A stretch of 64,000 nt of DNA, taken from assembly GCF_049532985.1 (NCBI RefSeq), contig NZ_CP186693.1, positions 2,170,001-2,234,000 of the forward strand, in the 5' to 3' direction. A program made the position numbers and the translations under genes. This stretch comes from Promicromonospora sp049532985. GTDB taxonomy: Bacteria; Actinomycetota; Actinomycetes; Actinomycetales; Cellulomonadaceae. Below the pieces are notes generated by a model. The model saw nothing but the letters and a program-made list of their open reading frames with translations. It made no database searches and was not told the origin of the DNA. Below, one piece after another: positions 27,001 through 34,394 of the stretch; the stretch's first letter is position 1; each line of letters starts with the position of its first letter.

Positions 27001-27340
27001 GGACGAGGCGGTCCGGGAGGGGGCACGGCAGCGTCTGCGGCCCATCGTGATGACGGCAGCCGCGACCATCCTCGCGCTGACGCCCATGGCGTTCGGCCTC
27101 ACCGGCGGCGGGGCGTTCATCTCGCAGCCGCTGGCGCTCGTGGTGATCGGCGGGCTCGTCTCCTCGACCCTGCTGACGCTCTACGTGGTGCCGGTGATCT
27201 ACACGCTGTTCGAGCGCCGGTCGGAGGACCGCACCTCCAAGCGTGCAGCGCGGGCGGTACGGCGCGCTGAGAAGGCGCAGGCCAAGGCGGCGGAGGCGGC
27301 CCGTGTCGCGCAGCGCCTGGCCGGGGACACGGCCCGGTAG
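24098..27340 (+). CDS. RND-family efflux transporter (HAE1/AcrB type), stand-alone
   Basis: 1080 residues, the AcrB length class. A membrane helix at about 13-32, a large extracytoplasmic loop, a helix bundle with the proton-relay pair in GRIVDDSIVVIEN (D428, D429), a second large loop, and a second bundle ending VIYTLFERR. An insert rich in Gly/Ala (about residues 245-265) and a basic tail are local embellishments. It exports drugs or lipophilic compounds using the proton gradient. No membrane-fusion or outer-membrane partner is adjacent, as usual in Gram-positives. GTG start with CTGGAGG four bases upstream. Probably repressed by the divergent MarR protein. The long minus-strand frames opposite it are shadows. 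Confidence 0.93.
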   Translation: MFRLARMSLANRALVALATTAVFLVGIFSMGQLRQELIPSMTVPMVAVTAADPGTSPEIVAERVTEPIENAVQGVDGVTGVTSTVATGLSVTSVELEYGTDVDAVEQEVSSALGGLSDLPEDVEPEVMAGSLDDLPVIQLAVSGNGSERELTDAIDSVLVPELSGIAEVRDVTVTGVTERQVVIEPDDEKLAAAGLTAAQLSTLLQDNGTVMPVGSITEDGTTSSVQVGTSVASVEELEDLPILPAAGAAGAGSGAAAGPGGAGAVPEASDAGTGAADVVHLGDVAEVSVQDVPPTSYSRLDGEPSLAVALTKTPDGNTVDVSHAVHDVLTDVEDELDADGVTTVVTFDQAPFIEESIEGLTTEGGLGLLFAVLVILVFLASLRATLVSAISIPLSLAVTFAAMNLTGYTLNILTLAAMTISIGRIVDDSIVVIENIKRHLSYGEDRVHAIVTAVREVGAAITASTVCTVAVFAPIALVGGMAGELFQPFAVTVAIAMGASLVVALVVVPVLAYWFIKVPAQPGGGVALREAAEEKERRGVWQRAYVPSLAAALRRPAVTLGIAVALLAGTVALVPRMETNFIGAAGQDTLSVTQEFEPGTSLAAQDDAAKEVEDVLSGVDGVKTVQTTVGSGDGMAAAFGMGGGGSSATFALTLDEDADGTAVQDEVSDALDAATLDGEVTVAAGDAGFASSTVDLVVTAPDAEGLAEAASTVEDAVTDLDGVDGVTNNLAAEQSTVQVTVDRDAAAEAGLTEQAVSGLVAGAMNESSIGTLDLAGSSRDVVVAGDVPATTDEIEEIQVPTAAGMIPLSDLVTVERVSAPASVTRVDGERSATVAVTPAGQDLGSLTVTLTEEIDGLDLPSGAEVTMGGVAADQADAFADLGLALLAAILIVYLVMVATFRSIGQPLILLVSVPFAATGALGALLLTGTPLDVAALIGLLMLVGIVVSNAIVLIDLINQYRADGRALDEAVREGARQRLRPIVMTAAATILALTPMAFGLTGGGAFISQPLALVVIGGLVSSTLLTLYVVPVIYTLFERRSEDRTSKRAARAVRRAEKAQAKAAEAARVAQRLAGDTAR

Positions 27341-27518
27341 GCAGTCGCCGGGCGCCCGCGGACTGAGCTGGCGCCCGGCGGACGGGCAGGCTGCGGACGG
27401 GGCAGACGGCGGAGCGACGCAGGCTGCGACGGGACAGACCGCGGACCGACGCAGGCAGGACCGACCCGCGGCACGGCGAACAGACCGGTGCGCGCCAGAC
27501 GGGCGGAGTGCAGGCGGT

Positions 27519-27618
27519 CGCCCCGGGCCGAGCCGCCCCAGGCCCAGCCGCCCCGGGCCGAGCCGCCCCAGGCCCAGCCGCCCCGGGCCGAGCCGCCCCA
27601 GGCCCAGCCGCCCCGGGC
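27519..27618. repeat. 15-bp tandem repeat, about 6.5 units (30-bp higher-order unit)
   Basis: Alternating units GGCCCAGCCGCCCCG and GGCCGAGCCGCCCCA; the 30-bp pair is repeated exactly at 27541-27570 and 27571-27600, with partial copies on both sides. The exactness suggests recent slippage expansion. Confidence 0.9.
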
Positions 27619-27630
27619 GGAGGTGCCCCG

Positions 27631-27683
27631 CGCAGGTGGGTTGCGCTGCGTAGACGTTGTCTACGCAGCGCAACGCACCTCCG
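27631..27683. repeat. 53-nt palindromic element, copy 2
   Basis: Same length as the element at 1988-2040 and alignable end to end (CGCAGGTG-GTTGC arms, centre TAGACG-TGTCT). Here the inner stem is extended to the GTAGAC/GTCTAC centre with a 3-base loop, while two outer pairs are mismatched. It lies between the RND gene and the next plus-strand gene. Confidence 0.75.
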
Positions 27684-27738
27684 TCACCATGTGTCTCCGC
27701 GGGGCGCCGCGATCCATCCGAAATCGTAGAGTTGTCCC

Positions 27739-28899
27739 GTGACGGACACCCCCGCGACCTCCCCCGAACCGTTCGCGCCCCGCACCGCCCCCGAGGCGAT
27801 CGAGGACCTGCGCGCCCGGTTGCGGATGACCCGCTGGCCCGACGCGCCGCAGGACGTGGGGTGGACGCTCGGCACGGACCTCGACTACCTCCGCGACCTG
27901 GTCGCGTACTGGGCGGACGGCTTCGACTGGGCGGCGCAGGAGGCCGCGCTGTCCCGGCTGCCCCGGTTCCGCGCCCGGGTCGGCGGACTGGGGATCCACT
28001 ACGTGCACGCGCGCGCCGTCACGCCGTCCGGCCCGGTGCTGCCGCTGGTCCTGTGTCACGGCTGGCCCGACGCGTTCTGGCGGTACTCGAAGGTGGTCCC
28101 GCTGCTGACCGACCCGGGCGCGCACGGCGCCGACCCGGCCGATGCCTTCGACGTCGTGGTGCCCGACATGCCAGGGTTCGGGTACTCGGACCGGCCGTCC
28201 GGGCAGCCGCTGAGCTCGATCGCCGTCGCCGACCTGTGGGCCGCGCTCCTGCGCACGCTGGGTTACGAGCGGTTCGGCGCGGCGGGCGGCGACATCGGCA
28301 GCCACGTCAGCCGCTACCTCGCGCTCGACCACCCCGACCGGGTGGTCGCCGTGCACCGGATGGACGGCGGCCTGCCCGTCTTCGCCGACGACCCGGCAAC
28401 CCTCCGGCCGCAGGAACGGGCCTGGTTCGCCGAGGCCGCCGGCTGGAACGCCTCCGAGGGTGCGTACGGCGCCCTGCACCGCACCAAGCCGCAGACCCTG
28501 GCGGCCGCACTCACCGACTCGCCCGCCGGCCTGGCCGCGTGGATCGTGGAGAAGCTGCACTCCTGGAGCGACGGCGGCATCGAGCGCTGGTCGCGGGACG
28601 ACGTGCTCACGCTGCTGTCGATCTACTGGTTCACGGGGACGATCGGCTCCTCGACGCGCATGTACACCGCCAACTCCGCGATCCCCGCCGCACAGCTGAC
28701 CCGCCGGGTCGAGGTGCCGTCCGGGTTCTCGCTGTTCCCCGGTGACATCGTGCGGCCCCCGCGCGCCTGGCTGGAACGCACGGCCAACACCGTCTCGGTG
28801 ACGGAGCCGGCGCGCGGCGGCCACTTCGCCCCTTTCGAGGAACCGGAGCTCTACGCCGAGGAGCTCCGCGCCTTCTTCCGCCCGTACCGCCGGCCCTGA
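27739..28899 (+). CDS. Epoxide-hydrolase-family alpha/beta hydrolase (EHN type), paralogue 1
   Basis: 386 residues. The N-terminal EHN region (about 10-110) carries the characteristic DLRARL, W-DYL and WRxxE-like stretch. The alpha/beta core has the oxyanion-hole motif HGWP, the nucleophile elbow GGDIGS (Asp nucleophile) and the C-terminal catalytic His in GGHFAPFEEPE. Members open epoxides to diols, though many are annotated only by homology. GTG start preceded by TAGAGT with a six-base gap and no ribosome site, so probably leaderless. Two further paralogues are at 47692-48810 and 58668-59864. Confidence 0.87.
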   Translation: MTDTPATSPEPFAPRTAPEAIEDLRARLRMTRWPDAPQDVGWTLGTDLDYLRDLVAYWADGFDWAAQEAALSRLPRFRARVGGLGIHYVHARAVTPSGPVLPLVLCHGWPDAFWRYSKVVPLLTDPGAHGADPADAFDVVVPDMPGFGYSDRPSGQPLSSIAVADLWAALLRTLGYERFGAAGGDIGSHVSRYLALDHPDRVVAVHRMDGGLPVFADDPATLRPQERAWFAEAAGWNASEGAYGALHRTKPQTLAAALTDSPAGLAAWIVEKLHSWSDGGIERWSRDDVLTLLSIYWFTGTIGSSTRMYTANSAIPAAQLTRRVEVPSGFSLFPGDIVRPPRAWLERTANTVSVTEPARGGHFAPFEEPELYAEELRAFFRPYRRP

Positions 28900-28962
28900 A
28901 CCGGGCCGCCCACCCCTGCCCCGCCTCATCCTTGCCCCAGGTCGGCAGTTTGCCCCACGAAC

Positions 28963-29020
28963 TCGGCAGTTTGCTTCGAGGTCGGCACAGGCCTGTACCG
29001 ACCTCGAAGCAAACTGCCGA
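28963..29020. terminator. Long hairpin between convergent genes (bidirectional terminator candidate)
   Basis: Perfect 23-bp arms at 28963-28985 and 28998-29020 (TCGGCAGTTTGCTTCGAGGT core). The 12-base centre holds the palindrome ACAGGCCTGT, which lengthens the stem after one mismatch. An extra direct copy of CGGCAGTTTGC lies just before it (28943-28953). Position between the ends of a plus- and a minus-strand gene fits a terminator for both. Confidence 0.65.
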
Positions 29021-29108
29021 CCGGCACAGCGCACGGCGCACACCGCAGGCCGGCGCAGCGCACACCGCAACCTGCCGAGCTGGACCGCCCCTCAGCGAGC
29101 CGCCGTGC

Positions 29109-30596
29109 TCACCACTGTGCCGACGCCCCTCGCGGTGACACCGTGCGGGGCACGCCCCAGGGGTTGTCGTCGCGCAGCGGCGGCGGCAGCAGGGCCTGCG
29201 GGGCGTCCTGGAACGTGACACCGCGCAGGAAGCGAGCGATCGCGGCGGTGCCGACCGACGTGCCGTCCATGGTCGTCGCGGGCCACGGCCCGCCGTGCTG
29301 CATCGCGGGGGTCACCGCGACACCCGTGGGCCAGCCGCCCAGCAGCACGCGCCCGGCGTGCTCGCCGAGCCGGGCCACGAGCACCGACAGGTCCGCGCGC
29401 GTCTCCCCCGCACCGAGGTGCAGGGTCAGCGTCAGGTTGCCCGGGAACAGCTCGCCGACGACGGCGGCCAGGTCGGTGCCGCGCGGGTACTCGACGATGA
29501 CGGAGAACGGCCCGAACACCTCGTCCAGCAGCGCCGGCCCGGCCGTCCGCAGCACGTCCAGCGGCACGGAGACGAACGTCGGCGTCGCCCACCCCTGGCC
29601 ATCGGTGTCCCGCCGGAACCCGCCGGGGCGCACCACGCGGACCCCGTCCACCCCCAGGACCTCGGAGACGCGCCGCTCGTACCCGTCCGCGATCGACGGG
29701 TTGAGCAGCCGGTGCTCGGCGACGTCCGCGGCGGCGGCGACCACGGCGTCGTCGTAGGCCGTGCCCTCCGGGACGAGCAGGAAGCCCGGCTTGGTGCAGA
29801 GCTGCCCGGCCGATCCGGAGACGCTGGCGACGTACCCGGCCAGCAGCTCGCCACCGCGCTCCTCCAGCGCCGCTGCCGAGACGAGCACTGGGTTGACGCT
29901 GCCCAGCTCGCCGAAGAACGGGACCGGGTCGGGCCGGGCGGCCGCCCGCGCGGCCAGGAGCTGCCCCACGCGCTGGGACCCGGTGAAGGCCGCGGCCCGC
30001 ACCGCCGGGTGCTCCAGCAGCGCCACGCCGGCGTCCTGGCCCGTGACGAGCTGGAGCGTGCCCTCCGGCAGGCCGGCCTCGACCAGCGCGCCGGCCACGA
30101 GCTCTGCGACCCGCTCCGACAACCGGGGGTGACCCGGGTGCGCCTTGACGATCACCGGGCAGCCCGCCGCGAGCGCCGCCGCCGTGTCCCCGCCGGCCAC
30201 GGAGAACGCGAACGGGAAGTTGCTGGCCGCGAAGTTGAGCACGGGGCCCACCGGCCACAGGCTGCGGCGCAGGTCCGGGCGGGGGCCGAGCACGAAGTCG
30301 GGGTCGGCCTCGTCGAGGCGCACGTCGAGGTAGGCGCCGTCGGCCACGACGTGCGCGAACAGCCGTAGCTGCACCCGGGTGCGGGTGAGCTCGCCGCGCA
30401 GCCGGGCCTCGGCGAGGCCGGTCTCCTCCTGGGCGATCGCGACCAGCTCGTCGGCGTGGTCGCCGAGCGTCGCGGCGGCAGCGCGCAGGGCTCCCGCGCG
30501 GACCTCGGGCGGCGCCTCGGACAGCGCGGTGAACGCCTCGGCGGCGAGGCGGGCGACGTCGTCGACGGCGAGGTCGGGTGCCGTGGTGGCGGTCAT
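29109..30596 (-). CDS. lhpG: 2-oxoglutarate semialdehyde dehydrogenase (NADP-type ALDH)
   Basis: 495 residues of the aldehyde dehydrogenase superfamily, in the subgroup with SNFPFAFSVAGGD (N169 region) and the shortened GQLCTKPG nucleophile loop (C267); general base E in FFGELGS. This subgroup oxidises 2-oxoglutarate semialdehyde to 2-oxoglutarate, the final step of trans-4-hydroxyproline (and of L-arabinose or glucarate) breakdown. It follows the epimerase and deaminase genes on the same strand, which favours the hydroxyproline route. ATG with GAGGAG nine bases upstream; 87 bp separate it from the epimerase. Last gene of the minus-strand arm; a long hairpin lies beyond its stop. Confidence 0.9.
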   Translation of the reverse strand: MTATTAPDLAVDDVARLAAEAFTALSEAPPEVRAGALRAAAATLGDHADELVAIAQEETGLAEARLRGELTRTRVQLRLFAHVVADGAYLDVRLDEADPDFVLGPRPDLRRSLWPVGPVLNFAASNFPFAFSVAGGDTAAALAAGCPVIVKAHPGHPRLSERVAELVAGALVEAGLPEGTLQLVTGQDAGVALLEHPAVRAAAFTGSQRVGQLLAARAAARPDPVPFFGELGSVNPVLVSAAALEERGGELLAGYVASVSGSAGQLCTKPGFLLVPEGTAYDDAVVAAAADVAEHRLLNPSIADGYERRVSEVLGVDGVRVVRPGGFRRDTDGQGWATPTFVSVPLDVLRTAGPALLDEVFGPFSVIVEYPRGTDLAAVVGELFPGNLTLTLHLGAGETRADLSVLVARLGEHAGRVLLGGWPTGVAVTPAMQHGGPWPATTMDGTSVGTAAIARFLRGVTFQDAPQALLPPPLRDDNPWGVPRTVSPRGASAQW

Positions 30597-30683
30597 GGGT
30601 GTCGGCTCCTCAGCGGTTCTCGGTCGGGCTCAGGTGGTGCGGTCCGGCGGCCGGGCGGGGTCGGCGCCCGGCTCCGGGACGGG

Positions 30684-31685
30684 TCAGAAGACGAACCCGG
30701 TGGGGAACGGGTCGCTCGGGTCGAGCAGGTAGTTCGCGGTGCCGGTCACCCAGGCGCGCCCGGTGATGGTGGGCAGGACGGCGGGCAGGCCGGCGACCGT
30801 GGTCTCCCCCACCAGGCGCCCGACGAACCGGCTGCCGATGAACGACTCGTTGACGAAGTCGGTCCCCAGCGCCAGCTCACCGCGCGCCCACAGCTCGGCC
30901 ATGCGGGCCGAGGTCCCGGTGCCGCACGGCGACCGGTCGAACCAGCCGGGGTGGATGGCCATGGCGTGCCGGGACAGCGTCGCGTCCGAACCGGGGGCGA
31001 TGAGCTCGACGTGGTGGCAGCCCTCGACCCCGTCGAGCTCCGGGTGCCTCGGCATGGCGGTCTCGTTGATGGCGTCCATGATCGCGAGCCCGGCGGACAG
31101 CAGGTCCTGCTGGCGCTCGCGGTCGAAGGGCAGCTTGAGGTCGTCGAGGTCGACCAGGGCGTAGAAGTTGCCGCCGAACGCCATCGAGTAGGGCACGGTG
31201 CCGTAGCCGGGCACCTCGACCTCCTGGTCCAGCGCGGTGACGAAGCTGGGCACGTTCTCGATGGTCACGGCGTCCGCGTGGCCGTCGCTGACGGCGACCT
31301 TCGCGACCACCAGCCCGGCGGGCGTGTCGAGCCGGATCTCGGTGACCGGCTCGACCACGTCCACCATGCCTGTCTCGACCAGCACGGTGGCCACACCGAT
31401 GGTGCCGTGCCCGCACATGGGCAGGCAGCCGGACACCTCGATGTAGACCACGCCCCAGTCGCAGTCGGGCCGGGCGGGCGGCTGCAGGATGGCGCCGCTC
31501 ATCGCGGCGTGCCCCCGCGGCTCGTTCATGAGGAACTGCCGCAGCTCGTCCATGTGCTCCATGAAGTACAGCCGGCGGTCGTTCATGGTCTCGCCGGGGA
31601 TGAGCCCCACGCCGCCGGTGACGACGCGCGTGGGCATGCCCTCGGTGTGCGAGTCGACGGCGGTGATGGTCCTGCTGCTGCGCAT
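30684..31685 (-). CDS. lhpA: 4-hydroxyproline 2-epimerase (proline racemase superfamily)
   Basis: 333 residues, the family's usual length. Two catalytic cysteines are in CLPMCGHGT (C91) and RSPCGTGTSA (C254), so it is a two-base racemase/epimerase and not the Thr-containing dehydratase. It converts trans-4-hydroxy-L-proline to cis-4-hydroxy-D-proline in the cytoplasm. Proline racemase would be the alternative, but the downstream and upstream genes complete the hydroxyproline pathway. ATG with GGGAGG four bases upstream; 29 bp after the deaminase gene. Confidence 0.93.
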   Translation of the reverse strand: MRSSRTITAVDSHTEGMPTRVVTGGVGLIPGETMNDRRLYFMEHMDELRQFLMNEPRGHAAMSGAILQPPARPDCDWGVVYIEVSGCLPMCGHGTIGVATVLVETGMVDVVEPVTEIRLDTPAGLVVAKVAVSDGHADAVTIENVPSFVTALDQEVEVPGYGTVPYSMAFGGNFYALVDLDDLKLPFDRERQQDLLSAGLAIMDAINETAMPRHPELDGVEGCHHVELIAPGSDATLSRHAMAIHPGWFDRSPCGTGTSARMAELWARGELALGTDFVNESFIGSRFVGRLVGETTVAGLPAVLPTITGRAWVTGTANYLLDPSDPFPTGFVF

Positions 31686-31714
31686 GGCGCCTCCCTGTGC
31701 TCGGCCCGGCCCGG

Positions 31715-32632
31715 TCAGCGCGAGGCGATGTAGCTGAGCGCGGCCTCGGTGTCCTTGCGCACCTGTGCCTCGTGCTCCGCGGACAGCGGGCCGCGCGGCG
31801 GGCGGGTGGGCCCACCGTAGCTCTGCCCGGCGATGTCGATCGAGTGCTTGATGGCCTGCACGAACTCGGTGCGCGAGTCCCAGCGGAACACGGGCACGAG
31901 GTGGCGGTACAGCTCGCGTGCCTCGTCGATCCGGCCCGCGGTGACCAGGTCGTAGATCTCGACGGCCTCGCGCGGGAACGCGTTGGGGTACCCGGCGAAC
32001 CAGCCGACGGCGCCCGCGACCAGCGACTCGAACAGCAGGTCGTCGGCCCCGGCGATGACGTCGAGGTCGGGGGCGAGCTCCTTGATCTCCAGGACCCGCC
32101 GCACGTCGCCGGAGAACTCCTTGACGGCCACGACGTTCTCGAGCTGCGCGAGCTCGGCCAGGATGTCGGGCGTCAGGTCGACCTTGGTGTCGATCGGGTT
32201 GTTGTAGACCATGATCGGCAGGCCCACCTCGTTGACCGCGGCGTAGTGGGCGATCACCTCGGACCGGTTGGCCCGGTAGATCGTGGGGGGCAGCAGGAGC
32301 ACGCCGTCGGCGCCGTCCTCGGCGGCGAGCTCGGCCCAGTGCCTGGCCTGGTGCGAGCCGACGCCGTGCACGCCGGCCACGACGAGCCCGCGCCCGTTCA
32401 CGGCCTGCACGGCGGTCTGGATGACCCGGCGACGCTCGTCGTCGGTGAGGGAGGAGTACTCGCCGAGCGACCCGTTCGGGCCCACGCCGCGGCAGCCGTT
32501 GTCGATGAGGAACTCGCAGTGTGCGGCGAACTTCTCGTGGTCGACGGCGAGGCCCGCCGGCGCCGACTCGTCGGGCGTGAAGGCGAGCGTGGTGGCGACG
32601 ATGACGCCGCCGAGGTCGAAGCGCTGGTTCAT
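31715..32632 (-). CDS. lhpC: Pyrroline-4-hydroxy-2-carboxylate deaminase (DapA-like superfamily)
   Basis: 305 residues, TIM barrel of the dihydrodipicolinate synthase superfamily. The Schiff-base lysine is K171 in VVAVKEFSGD; the Tyr of IMVYNNP and GPNGSLGEYSSLTDDE are also family signatures. In this neighbourhood it should deaminate 1-pyrroline-4-hydroxy-2-carboxylate to 2-oxoglutarate semialdehyde. Homology alone could also suggest another DapA-like lyase; the operon decides. ATG overlapping the stop of the preceding oxidoreductase (ATGA), with AGGAG seven bases upstream. Confidence 0.9.
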   Translation of the reverse strand: MNQRFDLGGVIVATTLAFTPDESAPAGLAVDHEKFAAHCEFLIDNGCRGVGPNGSLGEYSSLTDDERRRVIQTAVQAVNGRGLVVAGVHGVGSHQARHWAELAAEDGADGVLLLPPTIYRANRSEVIAHYAAVNEVGLPIMVYNNPIDTKVDLTPDILAELAQLENVVAVKEFSGDVRRVLEIKELAPDLDVIAGADDLLFESLVAGAVGWFAGYPNAFPREAVEIYDLVTAGRIDEARELYRHLVPVFRWDSRTEFVQAIKHSIDIAGQSYGGPTRPPRGPLSAEHEAQVRKDTEAALSYIASR

Positions 32633-34068
32633 GGGAGGTCTCCTGTGGTTGTGATGCTGTCGGAAGAAGAGGTCGGTGGTGCGGGCAGGGCCGCGAGGTC
32701 GCCGAGCCGGACCGGCACGACGAGGGGACGCCGGTCGACGCCGGGCGCGGCCCCGGCGTCGCCGAGCAGCTCCTGGAGCGTGCGGCCGCACGTGCGGGCC
32801 TGGCACGGGCCGAGCCCGGCGCGGCTGGTGAGCTTGACGGAGCGGGCCTCGCGCGAGCCGGTCAGGTCGACCACCTCGCGCACGCGGCCGTAGGTGGTCT
32901 CCTCGCAGCGGCAGACGACGGTGTCGTCGCGCAGCCAGCGGACCCACCCGCCGCGGATGCCGTGGGCGGCCTCGATCCGGGCCGCGAAGCCGCGCGCCCG
33001 GTCCCGGGCGCGCACCGCGCGGGCAGCAGCGACCGACCCGAGGTCGTCCCCGGCCGCCGCCGTCCCGGCCACGGTGCCCTCCGCGAGTGCGGCGTCCGCC
33101 CCGCCGATGCCCGTGATCTCGCCCGCGGCCCACACGCCGGGTACGGACGTGGCCTGCGCGGCGTCGACCACCACGAACCGGCCGGGCGTCAGATCGCATC
33201 CGGCGGCGATCGCCAGCTCCAGGCGCGGCGTGAACCCGTGGCTCACGGCCACGGCGTCGGCCGCGACCTGCCGTTCGGTGCCGGGGACGGGTGCCCAGCG
33301 CGCATCCAGCCGTGCGACGGTGACCGCCTCGACCTGACCGTCCCCGTGCGCGGCCACCACGGCCTCGCCGGGGCGCCAGGGCACGCGGTGCGCCGCCAGC
33401 TCGCGGACGTACCCGGCGAGCTCACCGGCCTTGCCGGCCGCCCCGAGCAGCTCCCAGGGCCGGTCCAGCCAGCGCGCGAGGGCGCCGGTCCGGCTCGCCT
33501 CGTGCACCCCCAGCACGCGGGCCCCGGTACGCAGCAGCGACGAGGCGACGGGCAGCAGGAACGGCCCGGCCCCGGCCACCACGACCCGGCGCCCGACGGC
33601 GACCCGCTCCCCCTTGGCCAGCGCCTGCGCCGCCCCCGCCGTGTACACGCCGGGGAGCTGCCAGCCCGGGAACGGGAGGGTCCGGTCGTGGGCACCGGTG
33701 GCCAGCACCAGGGCGTCGGGCTCCAACGGCACGGCCTCGCGGCCCGCGCCGTCCGGCTCGCCGACGAGGACGTTGAGGCGCACGCCGTGATCGAGCCGCT
33801 CCAGGGACCACACCTGCGCCGACGGCAGCACCGTGACGGCCGGGTGCGCGAGCAGGCCCTCGCTCAGCGCGCGGTAGGTGCCCCACCGGTGGTGCAGCAC
33901 CTGCTCCCGCCCGGCCGGGCGGACGGCGGGCAGGTGCCGCCAGTACTGGCCGCCGAGCACGTCGGCGGCGTCGAGCAGCGTGACCCGGGCGCCGGCGTCC
34001 GCGGCGGCCCGCGCGGCGGCGAGCCCCGCAGGACCCGCGCCCACGACGACGACGTGCCGCGCGCTCAC
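32629..34068 (-). CDS. lhpE: D-hydroxyproline dehydrogenase, NAD/FAD-binding subunit (HcnB-like)
   Basis: 479 residues. The N-terminal FAD-binding GxGxxG is in VVVVGAGPAGLAAARAA; a second nucleotide-binding Rossmann motif is VVVAGAGPFLLPVA. A C-terminal BFD-like region holds cysteines in VCRCEETTYG and GPCQARTCG, likely an iron-sulfur site. This is the alpha-type subunit of three-component amino-acid dehydrogenases (HcnABC/LhpBEF). GTG start overlapping the stop of the [2Fe-2S] subunit (GTGA); the ORF extends upstream, but that part is antisense-like and overlaps the neighbour. It acts with the two genes just upstream. Confidence 0.9.
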   Translation of the reverse strand: MSARHVVVVGAGPAGLAAARAAADAGARVTLLDAADVLGGQYWRHLPAVRPAGREQVLHHRWGTYRALSEGLLAHPAVTVLPSAQVWSLERLDHGVRLNVLVGEPDGAGREAVPLEPDALVLATGAHDRTLPFPGWQLPGVYTAGAAQALAKGERVAVGRRVVVAGAGPFLLPVASSLLRTGARVLGVHEASRTGALARWLDRPWELLGAAGKAGELAGYVRELAAHRVPWRPGEAVVAAHGDGQVEAVTVARLDARWAPVPGTERQVAADAVAVSHGFTPRLELAIAAGCDLTPGRFVVVDAAQATSVPGVWAAGEITGIGGADAALAEGTVAGTAAAGDDLGSVAAARAVRARDRARGFAARIEAAHGIRGGWVRWLRDDTVVCRCEETTYGRVREVVDLTGSREARSVKLTSRAGLGPCQARTCGRTLQELLGDAGAAPGVDRRPLVVPVRLGDLAALPAPPTSSSDSITTTGDLP

Positions 34069-34394
34069 CGCTCCCCCTCCGGCCGGTCCGCCGGGCCGCC
34101 CTGCCGCACCACGACGTCGCCGTCCTGCGCCCGGCGCAGGCAGGCCCGCACGTCCCGCAGGCCGTTGACCTCCACGAGGCAGTCGAAGCAGACGCCTATG
34201 CCGCAGAACACGCCGCGCGGCGCCCCCTCCCCGCCGGTCGTGCGCCACTGGCGCCGTCCGGCACCGAGCAGCACGCCGGCCACGGTCTGCCCGGCGGTGC
34301 CGGTGACGGCCTCGCCGTCGACCCAGACGGTCAGCGGCTGGTCCGGGCCCGGCCGCACCGGGTCGGCACCGGGTGGTATCCGGCGTGACGTCAT
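34065..34394 (-). CDS. lhpF: D-hydroxyproline dehydrogenase, small [2Fe-2S] subunit (HcnA-like)
   Basis: 109 residues. Plant-ferredoxin-like fold with Cys-rich motif FCGIGVCFDCLVEV (CxxxxCxxC) and a further Cys in VRACLRR, the ligand set of HcnA/SoxA-type subunits. It relays electrons between the flavin subunits of the dehydrogenase. Both ends overlap neighbouring genes (ATGA at the start, GTGA at the stop), so all three subunits are translationally coupled. GGGAG six bases before the ATG supports the start. Confidence 0.92.
   Translation of the reverse strand: MTSRRIPPGADPVRPGPDQPLTVWVDGEAVTGTAGQTVAGVLLGAGRRQWRTTGGEGAPRGVFCGIGVCFDCLVEVNGLRDVRACLRRAQDGDVVVRQGGPADRPEGER

Larger units (their letters stand above)
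27341..27738. other. 398-bp gene-free stretch with tandem repeats and a palindromic element
   Basis: No gene is supported here. The first half (to about 27518) is a degenerate GC-rich sequence with recurring GGCAG/GCGGAC motifs. The second holds a 15-bp tandem array (27519-27618) and the 53-nt palindromic element (27631-27683), then a likely promoter for the next gene. Frames crossing it on both strands are compositional artefacts. Confidence 0.7.

Noticed and set aside
27519..27618. Coding repeat protein (Pro/Gly/Arg-rich frames on both strands)
   Set aside because: All frames stay open simply because the repeat lacks stops; no start signal, no flanking protein features.
24032..27673. 1213-codon minus-strand frame opposite the RND gene
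   Set aside because: Antisense shadow; its start lies in the tandem repeat and the product is low-complexity His/Arg/Gly sequence.
29109..30596. Assignment of the ALDH to L-arabinose oxidation
   Set aside because: The same enzyme type ends oxidative arabinose pathways, and GH127 would release arabinose, but no arabinose dehydrogenase or dehydratase gene is in the window. The adjacent deaminase already yields its substrate.
30684..31685. Proline racemase or trans-3-hydroxyproline dehydratase
   Set aside because: Dehydratases replace the second Cys with Thr, while both Cys are present here. The operon supplies the enzymes needed after hydroxyproline epimerisation, so epimerase is preferred.
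31715..32632. Lysine-biosynthesis dihydrodipicolinate synthase (dapA)
   Set aside because: Same superfamily, but embedded and translationally coupled in the hydroxyproline operon, with no other lysine genes.
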